DNA of 64,000 nt from Plutella xylostella (lineage: Eukaryota; Arthropoda; Insecta; Lepidoptera; Plutellidae): the NCBI RefSeq assembly GCF_932276165.1, contig NC_063987.1:4030001-4094000 (forward strand), given 5' to 3'. This document shows, piece after piece, positions 33,335-44,844 of the stretch. A model generated the notes under the pieces. That model made no database searches and was not told where the DNA came from. It was given only the letters and a program-made list of their open reading frames with translations. A program made the translations under genes and the position numbers. How positions within the stretch are numbered: position 1 is the stretch's first letter; each line of letters begins with the position of its first letter.

Positions 33335-33548
33335 ACTAGATGTTCCCGCGAGCTTCGCTTCTCCTTAAAAAGTTTTCCCGTGGGGATACCGGGATTAAAA
33401 GTAGCCTAGTCTAGACCATATGAATACTAAATTTCATTCAAATCCGTTCCGTAGTTTTGGCGTGAAATAGTAACAGACAGACAGACACTTATTCTTACTA
33501 ATATTATAAATGCGTAAGTAAATACGCATTTATAATATTAGTAAGAAT
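33335..33548 (-). mobile_element. Lep1-type Helitron, minus strand, with inverted-duplicated 5' end
   Basis: This is the reverse-oriented relative of 32473-32675. It starts (plus strand) ACTAGATGTTCCCGCG and passes through AACAGACAGACAGACAC. Its 5' terminus then forms a perfect 26-bp inverted repeat (33491-33516 with 33523-33548) around a 6-nt loop AGTAAA. The duplicated segment is the usual Lep1 start (ACTAATATTATAAATGCG). Confidence 0.75.
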
Positions 33549-34014
33549 CTCGAAAACGTAATAAATAACTTTACATTTCCAACAATTCAGTGTCAGGTGA
33601 CGTACGCTAACATTGTCCATCGTTTTTGCGCTGCATCAAGTAAACACCTTTAGTTCTATGAACAAGCGACATCATCGTATGCTAAATAATGCACAAGCCA
33701 TAATGCCGGCCGTATGATTGTTGGAATGTTTTGCCGTCAAAGAAATGATCTAAGTCATTATTGTAATGTAGAATAAGGTTAGGTACGGCGCACTCTCGAT
33801 GGGTACAGCCAGCAGAGGAATTTGGGTCAGATGAATATTTTAAAACCGATATGGGTTCGGATCGAATAAGTATTTGTAGTGATTTGCTTTGAATTGGAAT
33901 TTAATATTTTGAAACTGTCTTTGTTGTTTGTTTATTCATAGTTTTTGAGACAACTTGATGGTGTTGTTAGAATCAATACATAGATTTGGGTTTGAATATA
34001 GCAAAATGATTTGG

Positions 34015-34110
34015 CTTTCCCTTGCAGGGTAGGCAAAGATGCAATGCAATTTATTTAGTCGGTATGTCAATCGGACCTTTTGCCATTCTTCGGGCACATC
34101 CAACACTTTA
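34015..34110 (-). mobile_element. SINE fragment
   Basis: CCCTTGCAGGGTAGGCAAAG to TTCGGGCACATCCAACAC follows the body of the SINE composite at 14960-15080 but has no tRNA-like head. Confidence 0.55.
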
Positions 34111-36520
34111 CAGTATATTCTATGCCTCAACATATTGACAACTGTGCTTCTGCGGACGGTTCCACTCAAACATACCTTTTAAGTAGTTGCGCAAGCGCAA
34201 GGCTCTTTTGTCATTGTGCAATGATAGCTCGATGATGTTTTGTGCCCCGGAATGTGCCGGTATTAGCCTCGGTGAGCCTCCTCGGTCACCAGAATAGCTC
34301 CCCAGTGCAGCCGGGATTGAGAATTGCCTGTTAAAGATCGTCCGGAAACGAAACGCATTGGATTTGGAACTCTTTCCGAGCGTGTGAATAGCTACTTTTG
34401 AACTCATGATTTTGGTTTGCTATACAGTTTCCCATAAAGTAGCTAAAATACCTACGTATCAAAATTATTATTTTATTTCAATTATTTCAAAAATGAGAGA
34501 GACAAATGTGCGGTCACCTCTCACCTCCCACATTAATCCATAGCGTCCAAAAGTTCAAATTTACATCACACCCGTAATTAATCGTCTAAAATTACACGCG
34601 TCATTGTGGCGAGCCGATCGATCACCACGGTTCCTACCATTAATTGTTTCAAGTCTACAATTTCATACAAATTACCGGCCATATCGATTACTTTGAAGAG
34701 AAATTTCAACAGGTAATTGCTTCTTTGAGCAAAAAAACGCAACAGAGACATAATATGATCATACGTTTTCCTTCTCACGGATAAAAATCCAGTATCAATG
34801 ATTGCCACAACCTATGAACTAACACGTAGGTATATTAATACTAGTAATGACCGGCCGAATGGGTTATTCTTTCGTCACAGCGTATAGAAAATATCAAATA
34901 CATATAATTAGAGGCATCTATAAAACTAGCGGTAATTGTAAGAACATCTTCTTTAATTACGAAGGTCGGCAGAAGGCTCCATTGCACAAGTTTTTTTTAA
35001 TCGAAGGTGATACTATCAATCAATAAGACGAGTATATGTTGATATTTGTGGAATCTAATGGCTTGTTTACGATTGATGGTGGTGATGTGAAGGAAATTGC
35101 TGTTTACGCTGGGAATCTTTAGTTTTATTTGTTTTAATGTAGTTTTTCGTAATGTCTGATGTTGTTATTGATTGGATTGATTGCTTCTTTTTAATGACTG
35201 GGCAGTGTAAATCTAATATAATTGCTAGCTTAATGAATAACAGTGCAAATTGTATGTTATATAGGATGTTGAAAAAGTTGTGTATGCCAAAAGGGTCTGC
35301 AACCTGAACAACTTCAAAAATACCAACGTATGATTAAGACCAGAATTACTCTGTAGCTCAAACCTCAGGGATAAGTTATAATTTTTTCTACTCATAATAT
35401 TTATGAAGTTTTTTAACTTATATTCTATATTTTGTATTATATTTTGTATTCTCTACATTTATCCAGTACCTATCAATGGTTCACCCACACAACACACCTG
35501 TAGCCATCCTACTTATAATAAGCATTAAGTCGCAAAAAGCGAAAATGCAGCGTAAAATACCGAATCGAATGCTGAGACTGAGACACAATACGAGGCGAGC
35601 TATGCTGAGATATTTAAATTAAAGCGCTCATACACTTTATGTGCCAGCAAAAACATCTACGGTCTCGCGTCCCATCGTTAGAACGGTCCACAGAGATGCT
35701 CTACAGTCCGAACGGATCACCAGCTCAAAAGATCAGATGGGAATTTTGCGTTGTGGAATTTGGCAGGTTAGTATTTCTAGTCATGCGCTCTCGTATAAGG
35801 TATGGTGGAAAATTTTGAGATAATTAAAATTTAAAAATTAAAAAAATAAGTTGAACTACTCTACCTAATCTATGAAGAGCTCTATTATGGTATGTACGTA
35901 TTAGATAAAATTACATTAAAATTATCTGTTTAAAGTTTTTTTTCTATAACTAGTTTCTGTATTGGGCTTTCTTTCAGGCTTTCTGCAACTAAGTACAAGT
36001 CATTTTATGAAAAAGATGTACCTAAATAATATGTATACAAAGCTCAGCACACGCTACCCTATTTCCCGAATGATCAGCCAGGAAATCCAAGATGCATTTA
36101 TTTATGAAAATGTAAATGTATCCGATTGTAATAACAAAACTGTTGGAACAGCCTCCCTCTATATTAAGATGTTATATTTGCATGCGACTTATGCTGAACG
36201 GACGTGTGACCGTATGAGATATCGTCAGCCAGCCACTGGGGCTGCAATTTTAATAAATTCTTTTGTTTTTTGCGCTGGCAACATATTTTAATGGTTGCAT
36301 TTTAAGATCAGATTTCCCTTCCTCTCCAGAGTAGTTTTATGGAGACCTCCGGGTTGTTCGCTTATATTTATTAAATTGCATATTTTATATAACAAATAGA
36401 TATGTTGTGATGTTTTCGCTATGTCACATTCTGTAGTTGTATATGTAATGTGTATGACATAATTATAGGTACATTATACACACACTAAGGTTTACCTACC
36501 ACGTATTGATACTTTTCTAA

Positions 36521-36590
36521 GGGCGTGTTCCACAATGTCTGAATATTTATCCCACAGGTTGCCATTATCCAGGCATTGTGAAACAGGCCC
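36521..36590. mobile_element. Mini-MITE with CTGTTTCACAATG ends
   Basis: A 70-bp fold-back with ends GGGCGTGTTCCACAATG and CATTGTGAAACAGGCCC. A half-copy (GGGCCTGTTTCACAATGTCT) lies at 63160-63200. The flanks give no certain duplication. Confidence 0.65.
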
Positions 36591-37813
36591 TTAATCTATA
36601 GAACTGAACTGATATAAATAAGACACACACACACATACAAAAATTTATGCTCTCTTCAAAATAACTGTATTAACAGCTACCTATCCATCAAGTCCACACG
36701 TTTAGAAATCGTGATCCCAATTGTCCACGGCACGCGCCATCCGGGCACTCGACCGATTCAAGCATTTCCGAACCGTTATAAAGGATACCAGATGAAAAAA
36801 AAACACATCCACAAAAAAATATCTCGGAACAAGCAACCGTTGAGAGGTGTGTCCTGAGATCCTGACGTAATGTGTCGTGACTTCTGCCGCCGTGACTTTA
36901 CTGACCAGTTCAAACATTCGATTTTTAAAATATTGTTTTCGTTAACGTTTAGATTTAATTTAGTAGTTTGACTTCGTGCGCTAACAAGCTTCCAGTGCGG
37001 TCATTTTTGATAGAGCCATCAATTTTACTAAATTATAATGCACTGGCTGACGGCTATCAAATAAATCTTAACACCGATCAAAGATAATTTTAAAATAAGT
37101 ATATTTTTAAATTGACACACCAGAAAGACATAACCCTCTCTTCGTATTGCCTCAGTCGGTTAAGAATCGAAAGTGTGACACAGTTAGCAATAAAGTTGAC
37201 AAGTTCATGACGATGTATCAACGATAAATATGTAGACGTCACATACATTTCAAAACACCACAAAGTTCCATATCAGACGCACAAGATGCGATATATCGGA
37301 GTCACGACTGATGAAATTTAAACTAAGAACAATGGATTATGGAGAAGTTGTTAAATGTTCCAAGAAACAGTAATTTGTAGTTGAGGGGTTAAAACTAAAT
37401 TGCCTTAGACTACAACTAAAAGATACATTTATGTGCTTACTTAGATCTGTATCGATAGGTATAGATGACGACTGGTGTGCTCATTTAAGTATCTATGGTA
37501 TAGTGTGGTTTAAAAAGGCAAACAACTATTTAATTAGCCCTAACCAAAGAGACAATCTCTCTTATGCTTAAAACATTAATTTATTCAATAATTATTCAAC
37601 TCTCCTTAATTAGTAGTCCAATGTCACGAAGTAAGCCAACAACTAGAAACAGGACTACTAGATAGAAAGTGGTCCATATTGGCTTATTGTTCACTCAGTT
37701 CTGACAAGTCCTAATGCCTCAGAGATTCGGTCGAAGCCAGAGATAATAACTATAATAAGTCACGATTGATCATACGCCACTCTTACACAATAATTGAGAT
37801 AGTTAAGACAATG

Positions 37814-38937
37814 CGGCTGTCCCATTTTAAAACACAGTAACAGCCATGAGACAAAATGTTCAGGAGAGCCAAAAAACGTTTTTGTACCTTCATTTCAATG
37901 CCCTGGTAAAACTATGATAGATATCTGAACAAATGTAAGCTTAAAAGAAGCGGCAGAACCTAGGCTTTATATACAATACTATTTCATTTAAATATGACTA
38001 AAATTGTTGCTGTAATGCACAAAAGAAAACACTTACTAGGTTTTATATGGTTTTCTCACCCTAAAACCGCCCTCACTGACCATTCCATAACCTAGTAAGG
38101 GCCATTATTGTGTCATTTAAGACAAGTTAAGTATATTGAAATTGCAATAATTGCGTAATAATTTAATTTTTTATATGTTTGGGATCCTTCACATATTATA
38201 AATCCAATTTTGCAGCACTTTTACACGACGGCACTATAAGTAATAGCTGAAATACGGGCATATTTTTATGTTTGTTTTTTTGTTTTATGTAAATGAATTA
38301 AATAGCCATATTCAGAAGGCTCTAACATGAAAATTATTTATGGCTGCCTTCAATTAGACAATATTTCCTAAATTTCTATCTAAAAATCAGTTTTATAACT
38401 TGTTTTTTTTTGTTTATGCAAAATAGGGCTAGTAGAAAGGTTCTAACGAGAAAGGTCTCTATAGCTTTTATAAAGAAGACAAAATTTACTTATGTTCTAC
38501 TTTTAATTCAACTCTCTAGGTTTCATTGGTGCAAAGATACAGGTTCTGAAATGTCTGATATTTTGTTCGAAAAAAGTGTTAGTAATAATGTATGCCATTT
38601 GTGACTTACTAAAATTAACGGACGAAAATTGTCCTTTGCTGACCATTTCAAAACCTAGTAAGCGCCATTGACCATTTTAAAACCTAGTAAGTCATTTTCA
38701 CTTACTGTGTTTTAAAATGGTTGGTGGCTCTTACTATGTTTTGAAATGGTTTTCGTGGCATTTTTGATTTCGCAGGGTGGAGTTACTAGGTTTTTAGAAA
38801 TTTTATTTTCGTTTCTAAGCGGTTTTTTGATATTCTGACAATGCAGTTTTGTGCGGAATCGCCTAAAATAATGTATAAATCAAAGACCCGTTTTTTTTAA
38901 AAGTTGGCGGTTACTGTGTTTTGAAATGGGACAGCCG
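37814..38937. mobile_element. 1.1-kb TIR element with internal repeats, AATG flanks
   Basis: Inverted ends of about 28 bp, CGGCTGTCCCATTTTAAAAC at the left and its near-complement at 38910-38937, are flanked by AATG on both sides (37810-37813 and 38938-38941). Variants of the motif CCATTTTAAAACCTAGTAAG occur inside on both strands (about 38030-38110 and 38638-38760). They echo the TIR and resemble subterminal transposase-binding repeats. No transposase is present and I cannot name the superfamily. Confidence 0.7.
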
Positions 38938-39690
38938 AATGGTATTATATGTGTAATGAGATCACGAATGGTCTAAAGGAAAAGCGAACGCGTTTTACAA
39001 TTCATTCATAATTATAATTGTAATAAAATCTCAAAAAACACTATGCGGATAAAATTATTTTAGGTTTTCCGCAACTGCTGGCATGAGATAATAAATCTAT
39101 CGACGACTATTTACATAATTGTGACGTCTGAATTAATCTTATTTGATGATGAGGAATGATTAATCAGTTTTATAATTTAGTTATTTTTAATATGATGTGG
39201 TATAAAGTAATTTGGATAAAATTCCTGCGTTGTGGCTGATTAAATATTTGAGATTGTGAAATTATGTACCCAATCACAACTTACCTACATACGACATAAA
39301 TTTTACTTCATTACGTTTATAAAAATGTCTTTAACAATAGCAGACATATATGCATGGAAGTTATATACTTAGGTAAGTACTTATTACTTCCATGTAGGTA
39401 GATATGTTACTTATAATATGGGCCAGAGTCGTTGTATTTCAGTAGTGCGCTATGTGTCATACCCAAACCGTTAGATTTATACATCCGGCTAATCTATTGT
39501 GCGGTGTCAGTGTGTAGGTGTTTGATATTAGTTATGATAACTTACTAATTTAATTTGTGCCACGTTGTACCTTTACGTTACGTTATTCGTACAGACCTTA
39601 TTATATTCGGAAAAGTTTAATATTCCAGAATTTCCAGATTGCTTCCTAGTTTGTGTAGGAGTATACAAATACAGGATAAATAAATAAAAC

Positions 39691-39743
39691 ATGGAACATG
39701 GAATGAAATAGATGATCTTTATCTATTTCATTCCATGTTCCAT
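39691..39743. repeat. Perfect 23-bp inverted repeat with 7-nt loop
   Basis: Arms 39691-39713 (ATGGAACATGGAATGAAATA...) and 39721-39743 are exact reverse complements, with loop GATCTTT. Transcribed as part of the dys pre-mRNA it would form a short-hairpin RNA. It may be a tiny MITE or an inverted-duplication scar. Confidence 0.85.
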
Positions 39744-39775
39744 ACAGATTTTCAAACAATTGTAAAGATTTATGA

Positions 39776-39880
39776 TTATTATTATTATTATAAATTCTTT
39801 ATTGCACATAAAAAACATTGTACAAAGGCGAACTTAATGCTAGTAGCATTCTCTACCAGTTAACCTTTGGTGATGTCGAG
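39776..39880 (-). mobile_element. LINE 3' tail fragment, minus strand
   Basis: (ATT)n followed by AAATTCTTTATTGCACATAA and GGCGAACTTAATGCTAGTAG is a typical antisense LINE 3' end. A related segment occurs at about 61785-61885. Confidence 0.5.
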
Positions 39881-41414
39881 AAAGTGGTTGGTAGTGCGAT
39901 AGGTTGAGAGGAGAGAAGTTTATCTACTTAAATCGAGAAACAGAGATATACTTACTTATACATAGGTAACTATGATGATATATACAAATTATATACCTAC
40001 ATATATAAATATATTCCTACATTATATTATAATATACCTAATACATACTAATAATACAAAATATAATAAACAAACTATAATTTAATATCATCGTCATGAT
40101 TATGTTTTACAATTCAAACTAATGCCGAAAAACCTTTATGACCTGTGAATATTTTTATACAGAAACCCCTGGTATTTCTTATATCAATCGACAACATTAT
40201 TATTCAGTCGGTTAAATTAAATTAATGCACATTTCATATTATATATACTTACTTAACCTTAACACAAACTCTTAACCGACACTTAACAAGAAATATTACA
40301 GCTCGGGTGCCCACTAAGATATCTTAAAGCTATAATTCACCCAGCGAAATCAAACACTGTTATTGGTAGTATTAATTTATTACTATTTTATGAAGTAGGT
40401 ACGAAGCTATAAATACATATGGTTTCATTGAATAAAATGTAGGTATATCGTTCAAGGCCCCGTGTATCCGGATAGAAGATTGTACTGCGCTTGCGCATAG
40501 CTACAGCTACAGTAGGTATGCATGGAACAATACGGAAATTTTGAGTTTTTCGTGGAAAAAATAACACAATTGGTTCTTACATAAACTTACCTAAATATTG
40601 TACACATTACATATAATTCTAATCATACATGTATACAGAAATTGACAAACAGAGTTACGAAAAAAAATATGTTTTAAGAATGTTTTCCTAAAGAAAACGA
40701 ATCTGTAAAAAAAAACAATTGGAGACGGCAGATACCACACTGCTAAAATTTTACACCAGAAGAGAGAACGGCAAAACTGTGAACTATAAAGAAACTATAG
40801 CTCTTATCTACCTATTGTTGTTGAAGTTAAAACTGCAAAGAATGTCAATGCGCCACGCCCTCCGCCTTTAAACGTCTCAAGATCAAAGGTTACTGTTGGA
40901 TCAAATCCAGCGGTTGCTAAAATCAAGACAACATTGACTTGTGGAGGCCTTGACTTGACATCTGTTTTTGCGGGTGACCTATTTCTCTTTCTAAACTCAC
41001 AAGTCCTAACTGTCATATCTTTGATCTCTTGCATTTGAATGGCTAGCCTTCAAGCTACGCCGAAATAAGTTCTGCTTATATGAGTTGTTACAAAATATAG
41101 CAACTTTTTTTTAGAGTGTTAGTGATGTACATTTTATAAAAGATTTTACTATTGACCAGCTTGCATTTTCTGTCTTCAGCTTCTTCAGCTATTACTGCAT
41201 TGCACTCTAGAAGTAGATAATATAATGTAGGTACACACGGCAACGTTAAATGGTTGGCAGGGCACACTAACGCAGGTAGTGTATGTGTGTGTCGGCGACG
41301 TCGACGTTATTATTTAGTTCTGGGCAACCCACACACGGATATTGTAAGCATGTAGTTGTGCCAGTGACAATGATTCATTGTCTTTATGATATGAAGCAAA
41401 ATTTTGCAAAGCAT

Positions 41415-41495
41415 TGTAATAGGTTTAATGGCTCAGTTGGTATGATACAAGACTTACATGAATCGATATGGTGGTTCAAATCTCACTGAACTTAC
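41415..41495 (+). other. pol III A/B-box-like motif in the left arm
   Basis: TGGCTCAGTTGG (A-box-like) and GGTTCAAATCTC (B-box-like) are spaced as in a tRNA gene, but stems cannot be completed, so it is not a tRNA. A diverged inverted counterpart lies in the right arm at 49005-49080. Confidence 0.5.
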
Positions 41496-41880
41496 AATAT
41501 TCGTTTTTTGGTTTTTTAATAAATTTAATTTATTTTTTAAGATGGTTAATAATAGTATTGTAGTATATACGAATAAAAGCAACACAGAAAGTAAATGAAA
41601 CAAGATATTAAGTGTTAAAATTACCAAATTTATTCTTGCCGTAACATAAACATTAAACCTGCGTGAAGTTAGCAGCCTAAAGTTAGCAGCCTTTGAATAG
41701 CCGACAAAATTAAGATGGTCACTTCAGTCATTGCATACTTTATCAATTAAAACACGTAAAAAGCCCCAAAAACATTGGAATAACAATGCTAGGTATTCAT
41801 ATAAACACTATAATATGTTCTAAAACAAATAAATACTATAAAATACGACGTTTACTTACTGACGCCCTTGTTGGTTAGTG

Positions 41881-44447
41881 GATATTTTGTATGGGGTCAC
41901 CGAGATGCCATAGACCTGCCAGCATCTCACCTGGTTTATTATGTGTGTTGACTCATTATGAAACACTGACAGAAGTTTCATCAACATTGAAACGGTATAG
42001 CAGGTGTCCAGGAGCCACTTTCTGACAGATTTTGGGTAAAAATTCACAATATTTCACGAATAATCAAGTTTGCAGGTGGAACCTGAAGAAAATCAGCTGC
42101 AAATGATAGTTCATATGAAAGGTATTATTAATACCTAGAAACAATTTTCAGCAATTTCAGATCAAATGACTTTTGGTGAATATTCAAGGGGAAGATCAGA
42201 AAATAAAAGTTAGTAGCCCAAGATTACCATTTTGTATGGGGGCACCAAGATGCCATAGACCTGCCAGCATCTCACCTGGTTTTTTATGTGTGTTGACTCA
42301 TTATAAAACACTGACAGAAGTTTCATCAACATTGAAACGGTATAGCAGGTGTCCAGGAGCCACTTTCTGACAGATTTTGGGTAAAAATTCACAATATTTC
42401 ACGAATAATCAAGTTTGCAGGTGGAACCTGAAGAAAATCAGCTGCAAATGATAGTTCATATGAAAGGTATTATTAATACCTAGAAACAGTTTTCAGTAAT
42501 TTCTGATTAAATGACTTTTGGTGAATATTCAAGGGGAAGATCAGAAAATAAAAGTTAGCAGCCCAAGATTACCATTTTGTATGGGGGCACCAAGATGCCA
42601 TAGACCTGCCAGCATCTCACCTGGTTTATTATGTGTGTTGACTCATTATAAAACACTGACAGAAGTTTCATCAACATTGAAACGGTATAGCAGGTGTCCA
42701 GGAGCCACTTTCTGACAGATTTTGGGTAAAAATTCACAATATTTCACGAATAATCAAGTTTGCAGGTGGAACCTGAAGAAAATCAGCTGCAAATGATAGT
42801 TCATATGAAAGGTATTATTAATACCTAGAAACAATTTTCAGCAATTTCAGATCAAATGACTTTTGGTGAATATTCAAGGGGAAGATCAGAAAATAAAAGT
42901 TAGTAGCCCAAGATTACCATTTTGTATGGGGGCACCAAGATGCCATAGACCTGCCAGCATCTCACCTGGTTTTTTATGTGTGTTGACTCATTATAAAACA
43001 CTGACAGAAGTTTCATCAACATTGAAACGGTATAGCAGGTGTCCAGGAGCCACTTTCTGACAGATTTTGGGTAAAAATTCACAATATTTCACGAATAATC
43101 AAGTTTGCAGGTGGAACCTGAAGAAAATCAGCTGCAAATGATAGTTCATATGAAAGGTATTATTAATACCTAGAAACAGTTTTCAGTAATTTCTGATTAA
43201 ATGACTTTTGGTGAATATTCAAGGGGAAGATCAGAAAATAAAAGTTAGCAGCCCAAGATTACCATTTTGTATGGGGGCACCAAGATGCCATAGACCTGCC
43301 AGCATCTCACCTGGTTTATTATGTGTGTTGACTCATTATAAGACACTGACAGAAGTTTCATCAACATTGAAACGGTATAGCAGGTGTCCAGGAGCCACTT
43401 TCTGACAGATTTTGGGTAAAAATTCACAATATTTCACGAATAATCAAGTTTGCAGGTGGAACCTGAAGAAAATCAGCTGCAAATGATAGTTCATATGAAA
43501 GGTATTATTAATACCTAGAAACGGTTTTCAGTAATTTCTGATTAAATGACTTTTGGTGAATATTCAAGGGGAAGATCAGAAAATAAAAGTTAGCAGCCCA
43601 AGATTACCATTTTGTATGGGGGCACCAAGATGCCATAGACCTGCCAGCATCTCACCTAGTTTATTATGTGTGTTGACTCATTATAAAACACTGAAAGAAG
43701 TTTCATCAACATTGAAACGGTATAGCAGGTGTCCAGGAGCCACTTTCTGACAGATTTTGGGTAAAAATTCACAATATTTCACGAATAATCAAGTTTGCAG
43801 GTGGAACCTGAAGAAAATCAGCTGCAAATGATAGTTCATATGAAAGGTATTATTAATACCTAGAAACGGTTTTCAGTAATTTCTGATTAAATGACTTTTG
43901 GTGAATATTCAAGGGGAAGATCAGAAAATAAAAGTTAGCAGCCCAAGATTACCATTTTGTATGGGGGCACCAAGATGCCATAGACCTGCCAGCATCTCAC
44001 CTGGTTTATTATGTGTGTTGACTCATTATAAAACACTGACAGAAGTTTCATCAACATTGAAACGGTATAGCAGGTGTCCAGGAGCCACTTTCTGACAGAT
44101 TTTGGGTAAAAATTCACAATATTTCACGAATAATCAAGTTTGCAGGTGGAACCTGAAGAAAATCAGCTGCAAATGATAGTTCATATGAAAGGTATTATTA
44201 ATACCTAGAAACGGTTTTCAGTAATTTCAGATTAAATGACTTTTGGTGAATATTCAAGGGGAAGATCAGAAAATAAAAGTTAGCAGCCCAAGATTACCAT
44301 TTTGTATGGGGGCACCAAGATGCCATAGACCTGCCAGCATCTCACCTGGTTTATTATGTGTGTTGACTCATTATAAAACACTCACAGAAGTTTCATCAAC
44401 ATTGAAACGGTATAGCAGATGTCCATGAGCCACTTTCTGACATCTGT
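41881..44447 (+). repeat. Left array: about 7.4 copies of a 345-bp unit
   Basis: A landmark (ATGGTG... within TTTTGGTGAATATTCAAGGG) recurs at exactly 345-bp steps: 42173, 42518, 42863, 43208, 43553, 43898 and 44243. Each unit holds the palindrome GGTATTATTAATACC. Copies 42173 and 42863 share variants that are absent from 42518 and 43208, a dimeric 690-bp pattern. The 60-65-codon frames seen in every unit on both strands repeat only because the DNA does. Confidence 0.95.
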
Positions 44448-44844
44448 TATCATCAGTTTTTTTGTACTTACGACAAAAAAACTGCACTTATAGAAAAGGA
44501 CAATACTCTTATCAGTATCACAAAAGGTCATCTTTTCAGCCTTACTCTTTCAGCCATTACAATACGCATGACGCATGACGCAGGTGTGAGCCTTTGATGG
44601 CATGCCGACTAGTGTTATTTTAAAGTTGGGAAACCATTTACCTACCTGCCTAAAACAAAGAGTTCATCACACCACAACAATAAAATGTCCTAACTTATTA
44701 CCTGTTGCGAAACTAAAGATATGATTATGGTTATTTTTTGTGCGTTAGTATACAGAATATTTTTTTTACCTTTGATCATAAGCCGACTTGCAAAAGTTTT
44801 TATTGACAAGACGTGAACCTGGCAAAATAATGCTATTGTCTCTA
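44448..44844. other. Central spacer of the fold-back element
   Basis: About 400 bp of single-copy AT-rich sequence between the two opposed arrays. A small hairpin lies near 44456-44485 (CAGTTTTTTTGTACTTACGA, then AAAAAAACTG). No coding frame of note. Confidence 0.7.

Noticed and set aside
35962..36291. 109-codon frame in the 27-kb intron
   Set aside because: No recognisable domain, AT-rich codons, no acceptor/donor pair. Chance frame not excluded but unsupported.
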